64,000 nucleotides of DNA from Paenibacillus tundrae (GTDB lineage: Bacteria; Bacillota; Bacilli; Paenibacillales; Paenibacillaceae), in contig NZ_JAUSTI010000023.1 of assembly GCF_030812775.1 (NCBI RefSeq), forward strand, positions 1-64,000, written 5' to 3'. The translations under genes were made by a program, and so were the position numbers. Below the pieces are notes generated by a model. The model had not been told where the DNA came from, did no database searches, and saw only the letters and a list, made by a program, of their open reading frames with translations. How positions within the stretch are numbered: the first letter of the stretch is position 1; each line of letters starts with the position of its first letter. Below are positions 16,940 to 25,847 of this stretch, piece after piece.

Positions 16940-18561
16940 GACATCAATTCCTCCACAATCGCTTGTTCTCGTTGCTGCAGACTATGCTTCTGCCAGACTA
17001 CATCATCACGCTGCGGGAAATCTTCCCGATAGTGTGCCCCTCGGCTTTCCTGCCGATGTAACGCACCTGTAGTCACTAGCCATGCACATGTCAAAAGGTT
17101 GGCATACTCCATCTCTTCCCTTTGTGTAAGCATCTGGTCAAAATAGTGCAACTCATGCTGAAGCTGTTCCATAGCTCCTTGCAGATTAACCCCGTTACGG
17201 CGCAGACCAACATAACGAACCATCATTTTCTGTAGTCGTAGACGTCTTTCAGATATAGGTCTTTGCTCCGCCACAACTTTTCTTCCAATACCTCCAGCAA
17301 AATGCTCATAACGGATTGGAGCTAGAGGCGGAAGGGAGAGAACTCGCTCCACTATTCTTCGCCCAAACACGATCGCTTCTGACAAGGAATTGCTCGCCAG
17401 ACGATTCGCTCCGTGTACCCCTGTAGATGAAACCTCACCACATGCGAACAACCTGCCAACACTGCTCTCGCCGCTAAGATCTGTCTTCACACCACCCATC
17501 ATGTAATGGGCTGCAGGTGCAACTGGAATCCAGTCTGTGGTCATATCAAGCCCGTACCGCATGCAGGTTTCATAAATTGTAGGGAAGCGATGCTTGATCA
17601 GTTCGGTTGATTCATGCGTAATGTCTAAGTAGACAAAGGTGCTGTTAGTGGCTTCCATTTCACTGACAATCGCTCTAGCTACAATATCACGAGGAGCCAG
17701 CTCAAGCTGTTCATGATAGCGTTCCATGAAACGTTCGCCCTTCACATTGCGCAAAACAGCACCTTCACCCCGTACCGCCTCCGATATGAGGAAACGTGGG
17801 GCTCCCGGGTAACATAAGGAGGTCGGATGGAATTGAATGAACTCCATGTCCCGAATGACAGCTCCGGCACGATAAGCCATAGCTACCCCGTCAGCCGTTG
17901 CAACCTCTGGATTCGTAGTGTATCGATACAACTGTCCAGCACCGCCAGAGCATAAAACGGTTGCCTGAGCTTTTACAAACACCTGTGAGCCATCTGTCTT
18001 TTGGACAAGGGCTCCTATACATTCACCATGATCAGTGATCAAATCAATAACAAAATGTTCATCCCATACTTCAATGCCAGGGTGTTCATTCGCCACTACA
18101 GCCAGTGCTCGCACAATTTCATACCCTGTTGCATCTCCATTTGCATGCAAAATACGGCGGTGGCTATGCGCTCCTTCCTGCGTCAACGCCAGCACGCCGT
18201 TCTCCTCATCGAATGCTGTTCCCAGTCTGATTAATTCCTTAACACCATCTGGGCCTTCATTCACCAACGCCTCAACCGCTGCGGAGCGGCATAAGCCTGC
18301 TCCAGCGATTAACGTATCCTGCAAATGGTATGCGGGGGAATCATCCTCTGCAATGACAGCGGCAATTCCTCCTTGGGCATACCGTGTGTTACTTTCCAAT
18401 AACGATTTCTTCGTGATCATCAACACACGGCGCTCTTCACCGGCTTTGATGGCCGTGAACAGTCCTGCGATGCCTGAACCAATCACTAGCACATCCGTCT
18501 CGACTACAGGCAGCGAGGAGAGATCAAAATCGACTAAGTATGAAGGTATCATATTATTCAC
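16936..18561 (-). CDS. nadB: L-aspartate oxidase
   Basis: A 541-residue FAD enzyme oxidising aspartate to iminoaspartate for NAD synthesis. The FAD-binding VLVIGSGIAGLFTAIKAG is at about 24-41; QGGIAAV and the HGANRLASNSLSEAIVFG segment are typical of the succinate dehydrogenase/fumarate reductase flavoprotein family. It lies between nadA (26-base gap) and nadC (overlap). The order nadA-nadB-nadC differs from the nadB-nadC-nadA operon of B. subtilis. Confidence 0.95.
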   Translation of the reverse strand: MNNMIPSYLVDFDLSSLPVVETDVLVIGSGIAGLFTAIKAGEERRVLMITKKSLLESNTRYAQGGIAAVIAEDDSPAYHLQDTLIAGAGLCRSAAVEALVNEGPDGVKELIRLGTAFDEENGVLALTQEGAHSHRRILHANGDATGYEIVRALAVVANEHPGIEVWDEHFVIDLITDHGECIGALVQKTDGSQVFVKAQATVLCSGGAGQLYRYTTNPEVATADGVAMAYRAGAVIRDMEFIQFHPTSLCYPGAPRFLISEAVRGEGAVLRNVKGERFMERYHEQLELAPRDIVARAIVSEMEATNSTFVYLDITHESTELIKHRFPTIYETCMRYGLDMTTDWIPVAPAAHYMMGGVKTDLSGESSVGRLFACGEVSSTGVHGANRLASNSLSEAIVFGRRIVERVLSLPPLAPIRYEHFAGGIGRKVVAEQRPISERRLRLQKMMVRYVGLRRNGVNLQGAMEQLQHELHYFDQMLTQREEMEYANLLTCAWLVTTGALHRQESRGAHYREDFPQRDDVVWQKHSLQQREQAIVEELMS

Positions 18562-18587
18562 CCGTCTTGGAGCAAGAGTAACGCATG

Positions 18588-19526
18588 TTACTTCACCAAT
18601 AACATACGCTCTAGTGATTCTCTGGCTTTGTCAGCAACAGCTGGTGGTACGTAAATTTGCGGCTTCATCGTTTCCAGACACTTCACTAGCTTCTTCAGGT
18701 TATTCACCTTCATGTTAGGGCAAACGAGAAATTTGGTGGCAAAATGAAACTGTTTGTCTGGGCTATCCAGGCGGAGCTGATACCCTGTTCCATCTTCTGT
18801 ACCTACGATGAACTCTTTCGTTGTGGACTTCTTGCAGTATTCAAGAATAGCCGTAGTGCTCCCTACAAAATCGCCCATCTCCACTACTTCTGGACGACAT
18901 TCAGGGTGGACAACAAATCCAGCATTCGGATATTTCGCTCTCATCTCTACAACATCTTTAACCGTTAGCATATCGTGGGTATTACAGTACCCTTCCCAGA
19001 TAATCATCTTCTTGTCCGTATGTTGCTGCACATAATGACCTAGATTTTTATCAGGTACCCAGATAATTTCATCGGAATCAACAGATTGGATCACTTTAAC
19101 AGCATTTGCTGAGGTGCAACAGATATCCGTTTCTGCTTTGATCTCCGCCGAGGAATTGATATACGTAACTACTTTGGCATTTGGATGTTGTGCTTTTAAC
19201 TTACGGAGCCCTTCAACGTTGACCATATCGGCCATCGGGCAACCTGCACGTTCATCCGGAATAATAACCGTTTTGTTTGGTGCCAGAATTTTAGCGCTTT
19301 CACCCATAAAATGAACCCCGCAGAATACGATTACATCTGCATCGGTCTCTGCAGCTTTTTGAGCTAGCAGAAATGAATCTCCGCGAAAATCAGCAACTTC
19401 CTGTACTTCATCACGTTGGTAATAATGAGCAAGAATAATAGCATTACGTTCCTTTTTCAACTCCATCAGCCGCTCACGCAGCTCACGGTTCATCTCAGCC
19501 TTGCGCTCTAAAGCCAGAGCTTCCAC
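18588..19526 (-). CDS. nadA: quinolinate synthase
   Basis: A 312-residue 4Fe-4S enzyme condensing iminoaspartate with dihydroxyacetone phosphate. Three cluster cysteines are visible in FCGVHFMGE, ICCTSANA and LVCPNMKV. I place the start at a GTG (19526) because AAGGAGAGG lies seven bases upstream; another GTG 12 codons earlier (19562) has no site. First gene of the nadABC-coaX run, which is inserted here between ftsH and coaX relative to B. subtilis. Confidence 0.94.
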   Translation of the reverse strand: MEALALERKAEMNRELRERLMELKKERNAIILAHYYQRDEVQEVADFRGDSFLLAQKAAETDADVIVFCGVHFMGESAKILAPNKTVIIPDERAGCPMADMVNVEGLRKLKAQHPNAKVVTYINSSAEIKAETDICCTSANAVKVIQSVDSDEIIWVPDKNLGHYVQQHTDKKMIIWEGYCNTHDMLTVKDVVEMRAKYPNAGFVVHPECRPEVVEMGDFVGSTTAILEYCKKSTTKEFIVGTEDGTGYQLRLDSPDKQFHFATKFLVCPNMKVNNLKKLVKCLETMKPQIYVPPAVADKARESLERMLLVK

Positions 19527-19796
19527 CTGTGATCCTCTCCTTATCGGGACAGCGATATTCACTGTTTCGTATGACTGCCTACGTCATCATTTTTCGCTTG
19601 AGAAACGAATCACAAGCGGTTTAACACCTAATGTACACAACGTTCACGACTCTGTCAATAAATGAAATGTCTCCAGAACTGCCTGATAACTACCCATTTT
19701 CTGCATGGTTCTTCCTCAATCTCGTCATTACCGTTATATATAATTTTAAAATAATCGGTATACGTATCATTATCCCTTGAACTGATTCTATGACAT
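19527..19796 (-). promoter_or_regulatory. nadA promoter region
   Basis: On the minus strand TTGACA (19653-19658), a 17-base spacer and TACATT (19630-19635) make a good sigma-A promoter, with an about 100-base leader. An AGGTGT sequence directly follows the -10 and could be half of a niacin-repressor operator, but I cannot see a convincing palindrome. The rest of the spacer up to the ftsH terminator is AT-rich with nothing recognised. Confidence 0.55.
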
Positions 19797-19823
19797 AAAA
19801 AAGGAGAGCCCTTGGGCTCTCCT
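19797..19823 (-). terminator. strong intrinsic terminator after ftsH
   Basis: A perfect 10-bp GC-containing stem (19802-19811 with 19814-19823) closed by two bases, with six U residues following on the minus strand. A second short hairpin lies at 19830-19847, next to the ftsH stop. Confidence 0.9.
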
Positions 19824-19859
19824 CTGTGTATCTGTCATTAGACAGATCATTCATTTAGA

Positions 19860-21905
19860 TTATGATGTTGGTTTCGTTCCACCATCATCTGGATCATTAC
19901 CGTTAGGTTTATCCAGATTCGGAGTTTCGTTAGGAATATCACCCGATGGTGTTCCAGGTGTTTCATCCTTGCCTTGAATACGGACACGCACATCGCCGAT
20001 GTTATCAACGATTGGCTCTCCACTTTCACTTGGCGTACCTTCATCATCATTGTTGCTCTCAGCTATCGGAGTCAGAGAACCAGTCTCGATCAATTGCTTG
20101 ATCTGATCCATTTCCAAAGTCTCCACCTCAAGCAATGTTTCAGCGATCAGATGCATCTCTCTCGTATGTTTTACGAGCAAGTCCTTACATTTCTCGTAAC
20201 ATTCGTTAATAAAGCGTTGCATTTCCTGATCAATCTCATATGCAATGGAATCCGAGTAATTCTGTTCATGTCCAATATCACGACCAAGAAACACTTGTCC
20301 TTGTGAACTTCCGAATTGCATTGGACCCAATTTTTCACTCATACCATATTCCATAACCATGCTACGAACAATACCTGTCGCTTGTTGGAAGTCGCTGTAT
20401 GCACCAGTACCAATTTCGCCGATAAATAACTCTTCTGCAACACGGCCTCCAAGGAGTCCTGTTACTTTGTCGAGCAGCTCTTGCTTGGTGACAAGCATAC
20501 GATCTTCTTTTGGCAACATGATTACATATCCGCCCGCACGTCCGCGCGGAATGATCGTAACTTTATGTACCATATCGGCATGTTCCAAGAAATAACCAAC
20601 GATGGTGTGACCTGCTTCGTGATAAGCAACAATTCGTTTCTCACGGTCACTGATAACACGGCTCTTCTTCTCCGTACCAACAATGACGCGGTCAATCGCC
20701 TCGTCAACTTCCTTCATGGAGATATCTCTACGATTACGACGTGCTGCAAGCAATGCCGCTTCGTTCAAGAGATTCTCTAGATCAGCACCAGAGAAGCCCG
20801 TTGTACGCTTTGCGATAACATCCATCTTCACATCTTTGGTCAGAGGTTTGTTACGAGAGTGTACTTTCAAGACAGCTTCACGGCCTTTAACATCTGGACG
20901 GTCAACCGTAATTTGACGGTCAAAACGTCCTGGACGCAGCAAGGCAGGGTCAAGAATATCTGCACGGTTCGTTGCAGCTACGATGATGATACCTTCGTTA
21001 GCGCCGAATCCGTCCATTTCAACGAGCAACTGGTTGAGCGTCTGTTCACGTTCATCGTGTCCACCGCCAAGGCCAGCGCCACGCTGACGACCTACAGCAT
21101 CAATCTCATCAATAAAGATGATACATGGGGCATTTTTCTTCGCATTTTCGAACAAATCACGTACACGTGATGCACCGACACCGACAAACATTTCTACAAA
21201 GTCAGAACCGGAAATACTGAAGAACGGTACACCCGCTTCACCGGCTACGGCACGTGCGAGCAATGTTTTACCAGTACCCGGAGGACCTACGAGCAATACG
21301 CCCTTAGGAATACGTGCACCTACTGCTGCAAATTTACGAGGATCTTTGAGGAAGTCAACGACTTCAACAAGTTCCTGCTTCTCTTCATCAGCACCCGCAA
21401 CGTCTTCAAACGTAACCCGTTTTTTCTCTTCGTTATAGAGACGAGCCCGACTTTTACCAAAGTTCATTACTTTACCGCCGCCGCCTTGCGCCTGATTAAA
21501 CAGGAAGAAGAACAACAGGAACATAATGATCAAAGGAATAAAAGAGGTCAACAGTGTCAGCCAGATGCTGTCACGTCTCATTGGCTCCTGATTAAACTGA
21601 AAATTATTAGTTTCACTTGCCGCTACAAGCTCACTAATCGCTTCATCCGTAGGAGGAATATACGTTGAGAAGTTTGCTGATTTGGCTTCTGCAGGCTTCT
21701 CTTTGTATTGACCGGTTACCAGAAACGACTGACCGTCGAATTGAACCGTCAATTCAGAGACATTGTTGGCCTTAACTGCTGCACGCAACTGATCATATCT
21801 AGGATTATCGGTGGCTTCGCCGCCATTGCTGACGAATTGGACTATGCCCACCACGACTAAAAAAAGAATTAAATAAAAAGCAGAATTCCGGATGAACCGA
21901 TTCAT
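19860..21905 (-). CDS. ftsH: ATP-dependent zinc metalloprotease FtsH
   Basis: A 681-residue membrane AAA protease. Two membrane spans (about 7-26 and 115-137) flank an extracytoplasmic domain. The AAA module has Walker A GPPGTGKT (about 208-215), Walker B IIFIDEIDA and the second region of homology; the peptidase zinc site is HEAGH (about 430-434). The last 65 residues are a Gly/Pro/Asp/Thr-rich tail that looks disordered. It follows hpt as in B. subtilis and ends with its own terminator. Confidence 0.97.
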   Translation of the reverse strand: MNRFIRNSAFYLILFLVVVGIVQFVSNGGEATDNPRYDQLRAAVKANNVSELTVQFDGQSFLVTGQYKEKPAEAKSANFSTYIPPTDEAISELVAASETNNFQFNQEPMRRDSIWLTLLTSFIPLIIMFLLFFFLFNQAQGGGGKVMNFGKSRARLYNEEKKRVTFEDVAGADEEKQELVEVVDFLKDPRKFAAVGARIPKGVLLVGPPGTGKTLLARAVAGEAGVPFFSISGSDFVEMFVGVGASRVRDLFENAKKNAPCIIFIDEIDAVGRQRGAGLGGGHDEREQTLNQLLVEMDGFGANEGIIIVAATNRADILDPALLRPGRFDRQITVDRPDVKGREAVLKVHSRNKPLTKDVKMDVIAKRTTGFSGADLENLLNEAALLAARRNRRDISMKEVDEAIDRVIVGTEKKSRVISDREKRIVAYHEAGHTIVGYFLEHADMVHKVTIIPRGRAGGYVIMLPKEDRMLVTKQELLDKVTGLLGGRVAEELFIGEIGTGAYSDFQQATGIVRSMVMEYGMSEKLGPMQFGSSQGQVFLGRDIGHEQNYSDSIAYEIDQEMQRFINECYEKCKDLLVKHTREMHLIAETLLEVETLEMDQIKQLIETGSLTPIAESNNDDEGTPSESGEPIVDNIGDVRVRIQGKDETPGTPSGDIPNETPNLDKPNGNDPDDGGTKPTS

Positions 21906-22005
21906 CCCCTACCTCCTCTCGAGACACTTTAATTATTTTAACATAGCCCGACATGGCTTCTCAACAGAAGCCAGGAAACTCTCAAGGCTTGGGTCCAGGA
22001 TGATA

Positions 22006-22545
22006 TTAGCTGGTGTAGACTTCCGGCTTCAAAATCCCGATATAAGGAAGATTCCGGTACTGCTCAGCATAATCCAAACCGTATCCAACGATGAATGCGT
22101 CAGGAATGTCAAAGCCTGTGTAATGAGCTTCTAGCTCGACCTTGCGGCCTGATGGCTTATCAAACAGCGTGACTACACGCACAGACTTGGAGCCACGGTT
22201 TTCAAGAAGATCAATTAGATAACTGAGTGTGAGTCCACTATCAATAATGTCTTCGACAATCAGAACCTCACGACCTTCAACCGAAACATCCAGATCCTTA
22301 ATGATTTTGACAACCCCTGACGATTTGGTGGAAGCGCCATAACTGGATACTGCCATAAAGTCCATTTCAACAGGTACCGTTATGTTCTTAACCAAATCAG
22401 CCATAAATATAAACGCACCTTTGAGCACACAAATGACCAAAGGGTTGCGACCTTCATACTCGGCACTTAATGTTGCGCCTAGTTCCTTAACCTTACTCTG
22501 AATCTCTTCTTCGCTAATCAATACTTCTTGAATATCGTTCTGCAA
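22006..22545 (-). CDS. hpt: hypoxanthine phosphoribosyltransferase
   Basis: A 179-residue purine-salvage enzyme. The PRPP-binding motif VLIVEDIIDSGLTL is at about 99-112. The start is a TTG at 22545 with AGGAGG nine bases upstream. It sits between tilS and ftsH in the widely conserved tilS-hpt-ftsH order. A 7-bp hairpin without a U-tract (21955-21972) lies in the spacer to ftsH. Confidence 0.95.
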   Translation of the reverse strand: MQNDIQEVLISEEEIQSKVKELGATLSAEYEGRNPLVICVLKGAFIFMADLVKNITVPVEMDFMAVSSYGASTKSSGVVKIIKDLDVSVEGREVLIVEDIIDSGLTLSYLIDLLENRGSKSVRVVTLFDKPSGRKVELEAHYTGFDIPDAFIVGYGLDYAEQYRNLPYIGILKPEVYTS

Positions 22546-22598
22546 CTGTGCGAACCTCCTAAAGTTATACTATGAAAGCCTTACCTGAACCATAACCA

Positions 22599-24038
22599 CT
22601 ACCCCTGAATCGCTGAATCGCCTACAGTCATGTATAAAATTGCGGAAGTATCCTCTTGAACCGGTGCTACGTTCGAGCGACGAACACCAGGCAACCAAAT
22701 AATGTTGCCCGCTCCGTCACATACCACTGGTATTCGTGGACGGACAGAGGGTGGGATTTTTTCATCGATGAAAATATTTTTCACCTTTTTGCTTCCGTTT
22801 AATCCCATGACTTTCATGGTATCTCCAGGTAACCGTGAACGCACAATCAGCGGCATAACCAGTTGATCCACATCAAATGCGGCTTGGTTCGCTGATTCCG
22901 GTGCAAGATAGTCCTCGGGGATTACGGTCGTCAAGCGAAGAAATCGGTTGATTTCGAAGAGAGGAAACTCATGCGTTTCATTCCAATTCGTCAGACGATA
23001 CTCGTAGGTTTGATCCTGTACGTCATTCCGTATACCAAAGGAGATCAAATCATACTCCCGGGTACAGACAAGTGTCTGTCCGATATCCAGGCTCCAGGTC
23101 GTCACAGAGGGCTCTATCACCTTCCGACGAATGGTTTCGATACGGGTAAAGTCGACAAAATCACTGTCCAAAGGCAGATAATTCAATATTAGTTTAATCA
23201 ACCTTCGTTGTAAAGCGACATGTAACTTCAAAAAGGAAGGCACCTCAAAGGTCAGCCTTCCGCCGTTCTCCTGCACTAGACACCTGTATGCGTCATATGC
23301 ACCTTGTTCCATGAAATCGTCTTCATCGCCTACAATTTCAGCGAGTCGATTCAATGACGGCGTTAACTGTCCATTATACTGCCCCAAAAAAGGAAGGACA
23401 TCCAAGCGAATAGCATTACGCCGATATTTACGCAGGGAGTTACTCTCATCCGTAAAGTACGGAAATCCCCTGGTATTACAAGCTTCTACAAGGTCTGTCT
23501 TGTTTATACGAAGACATGGACGAATAAGTTCCACATTTTTTTCGCGCCGTTTAAACTTCATTCCACTCAGTCCAGATAGGCCACTGCCACGCAGCAAATG
23601 AAGCATGACCGTCTCCGCCTGATCGTCGGCATGATGAGCAAGTGCAATGCTTGCTGCATCGTATTTGGTTGCCACCTCATGTAAAAATGCATAACGTCTA
23701 TCTCGTGCAGCCTCTTGAGATCCTTGACCTGTAATCTTCATATAAGAAGGAATATCTGCTCGTATCCACTCGAACGGCAATCCCAAACGGGCTGCCAGTG
23801 CCTCCACCATTTCCGCTTCTTGATCGGATTCACTTCGAAATCCATGATGTACATGAGCACAGATCAATTCTAACGGCACATGGCTTAAGCTTATCTCGTG
23901 CATGATATGCAAAAAAGCCACCGAGTCCGGCCCGCCCGACACAGCGACGACAATCCGATCCCCAGGAACCCATAATTGATGCTCTTCCGCTGCATCCAGA
24001 ACATGTTTCACCAGCTTGTCCCAGCGTAAAGCTTCCAT
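22599..24038 (-). CDS. tilS: tRNA(Ile)-lysidine synthase
   Basis: A 479-residue PP-loop enzyme that converts the CAU anticodon wobble C of minor tRNA-Ile to lysidine, so the tRNA reads AUA. The ATP-binding motif VAVSGGPDSVAFLH is at about 28-41, and the C-terminal TilS domain ends in the PRxPVV / WLPGVRRS segments. It lies directly after the kinase gene and before hpt. Confidence 0.95.
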   Translation of the reverse strand: MEALRWDKLVKHVLDAAEEHQLWVPGDRIVVAVSGGPDSVAFLHIMHEISLSHVPLELICAHVHHGFRSESDQEAEMVEALAARLGLPFEWIRADIPSYMKITGQGSQEAARDRRYAFLHEVATKYDAASIALAHHADDQAETVMLHLLRGSGLSGLSGMKFKRREKNVELIRPCLRINKTDLVEACNTRGFPYFTDESNSLRKYRRNAIRLDVLPFLGQYNGQLTPSLNRLAEIVGDEDDFMEQGAYDAYRCLVQENGGRLTFEVPSFLKLHVALQRRLIKLILNYLPLDSDFVDFTRIETIRRKVIEPSVTTWSLDIGQTLVCTREYDLISFGIRNDVQDQTYEYRLTNWNETHEFPLFEINRFLRLTTVIPEDYLAPESANQAAFDVDQLVMPLIVRSRLPGDTMKVMGLNGSKKVKNIFIDEKIPPSVRPRIPVVCDGAGNIIWLPGVRRSNVAPVQEDTSAILYMTVGDSAIQG

Positions 24039-24081
24039 ACCTTTTCCTCATTCCTTACGTTATGTATATGCACCCTGGACA

Positions 24082-25029
24082 TTAGAACCGAAGCGCATAG
24101 ATCAGTACCCCAATAAGTAGTATAACGGATACAGCAAATGAATTTTTGAGCCATCTTGGTGTTGAATGCTGAGAACGACGTCTCGAAGGAATCGGCCGAG
24201 CCATAAGCTCCTTCCAACCCTTGGTCGCATGTTCGGCATCCCGGAATTGACCTTGCAGCGCCTGGATCATCCAGTGACGAAACGGTCTGAGTCGTTCACT
24301 CCGCTCTACCAAGCTCACCAGTTGGTTCACACTCCGCAATTGTGGTAACCCTTCAGCAGCAAGTGCCTTGAGCGCATCAGCCTCCAATACATGAATCATT
24401 AGCATGGCAAAAGCAAATACATCATAGCTGCTGTCAGCAGTCCGACTTCCAGCATTCCAGAATCCACGGTCGTACCACTCTGTAAACTGTTTGACACTTC
24501 GACCAATTGATGTAACTCCACCATAATCAATAAGTTCTACATGACCATAATCGGATACGAGTACATTCTGCGGTTTAAGATCACCAAATACCCACCCTGC
24601 CTGATGCAGCTGTGCCAATTTTTGCAGAAGTCTGAGTCCAACCAAAAGTGTCCATTCCGTACCCTGACGTCGAATGAAGTGATGTAAAGCCTCACCTCGA
24701 ACGTAACGCATCACGTAAAAAGGAATATCACGGCCACGAACGGCATAATCATCCACATCTTTGAGATAGGAGGGAATGCCGCTCTGACGAAGGGCCTCAT
24801 GATTGCGCTGTAACTGAAAAGATTTGAGCACATTGATCTCTGATTGCAAATCTACGGGATCAAACCCCATTTTAAGTGCATAGTGTTTGCCATTTTCACC
24901 CCGCTGGACAAGAAAAACGATGCCGTTAGCTCCTTTGCCCAGCAACTTTCGAACCGTATAACGGCTGCGATTCCATTTCCCAGTAATAACTGTTCCTGGC
25001 GGGAAAGAGGCGTCAGACAACGTTGTCAC
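24082..25029 (-). CDS. membrane-anchored Ser/Thr protein kinase (YabT-like)
   Basis: About 315 residues. It is a Hanks-type kinase: glycine loop LLGKGANGIVF, ATP-binding Lys in YALKMGF, catalytic loop GDLKPQNVL (the usual HRD is replaced by FGD, keeping the Asp, Lys and Asn) and DYG in place of DFG. A single C-terminal transmembrane helix anchors it. In B. subtilis YabT is a sporulation kinase activated by DNA. The start is taken as a GTG at 25029 with AAGGGA upstream; it overlaps yabS. The spoIIE-yabS-yabT order is conserved. Confidence 0.9.
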   Translation of the reverse strand: MTTLSDASFPPGTVITGKWNRSRYTVRKLLGKGANGIVFLVQRGENGKHYALKMGFDPVDLQSEINVLKSFQLQRNHEALRQSGIPSYLKDVDDYAVRGRDIPFYVMRYVRGEALHHFIRRQGTEWTLLVGLRLLQKLAQLHQAGWVFGDLKPQNVLVSDYGHVELIDYGGVTSIGRSVKQFTEWYDRGFWNAGSRTADSSYDVFAFAMLMIHVLEADALKALAAEGLPQLRSVNQLVSLVERSERLRPFRHWMIQALQGQFRDAEHATKGWKELMARPIPSRRRSQHSTPRWLKNSFAVSVILLIGVLIYALRF

Positions 25030-25765
25030 CGAGCATCCCTTCTCTTTCAATGCGATATTTCCCTTCTATTTCCTGCTGTCCCTCCAGTGTACCATATCGG
25101 TAAAAATCAATCACCTTCTGAATCGCAGGACCTGTGGGCGTCGCTCCCCTCATCTGCAGACGTCCGAACAGTGATCGGACACGACTTGGATCGGTTGTCC
25201 AGTTAATATCCATGACAGCATCCTCACCACTGTGACGTCCAGGAAAATGAAATACCGAAAGTCGGCTTGATCCAGCACGCGCTTGTAGACTTAACATCAA
25301 ATCTCGAATTCCCTCTTCTACGGCTGCAAGCTTAGGCTTCATGCTAGCACTTACATCGATTAACAGAATGACCTGCAACGGGGCGGTTTCCGCCATATTA
25401 TCCATCACTTCCACGACCTGAGCACGCCGCTCTGGGTCAAGGTCAGTCACCGTTTTGGGATGTTGATCTCCCAAAATTTGCGTTAACTCTCTATTAACCG
25501 CCTGCTGAATGGTCTGAACCACTGTTTTTCTAGTCATCATCTGCATGGTATGAGCAAGCTGTCTTGTCCCCACAATCTGACTGATCCCGCCCCCAGCCTT
25601 CGCAATCTCTTCTATTTCCCGGCTTCCTAATTCTCCTATCGTGCCATAATCTATAACGCCAACAACATTGACTGTAATCCCTTCCTCGTTCGCTTCAGAA
25701 GCAGCGAGCACTGGGCTTGTGCCTACATTTGAACAACCGTCGGTTATCAACAAAATTTGCTTCAT
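25013..25765 (-). CDS. vWA-domain protein (YabS-like), apparently circularly permuted
   Basis: About 250 residues. The MIDAS motif DVSASM (DxSxS) is in the middle of the protein (about residue 136), with the matching Thr in GATPTGPA near 215. The N-terminal 100 residues look like the second half of a vWA domain (ITDG, then VNVVGV, then EIAKAGGG), which normally follows the DxSxS half. The order of halves is therefore swapped. The start at 25765 has GGAGGG seven bases upstream; the longer frame to 25810 does not. It sits between phosphatase spoIIE and kinase yabT, overlapping yabT. Confidence 0.87.
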   Translation of the reverse strand: MKQILLITDGCSNVGTSPVLAASEANEEGITVNVVGVIDYGTIGELGSREIEEIAKAGGGISQIVGTRQLAHTMQMMTRKTVVQTIQQAVNRELTQILGDQHPKTVTDLDPERRAQVVEVMDNMAETAPLQVILLIDVSASMKPKLAAVEEGIRDLMLSLQARAGSSRLSVFHFPGRHSGEDAVMDINWTTDPSRVRSLFGRLQMRGATPTGPAIQKVIDFYRYGTLEGQQEIEGKYRIEREGMLGDNVV

Positions 25766-25847
25766 TCGATATCCCTCCGCTTCATAACTCTCCAACTCTA
25801 TGAATAGCATTGCCAGATTGGAGAGAGTTCAAACAGAGTAGAGAGAA

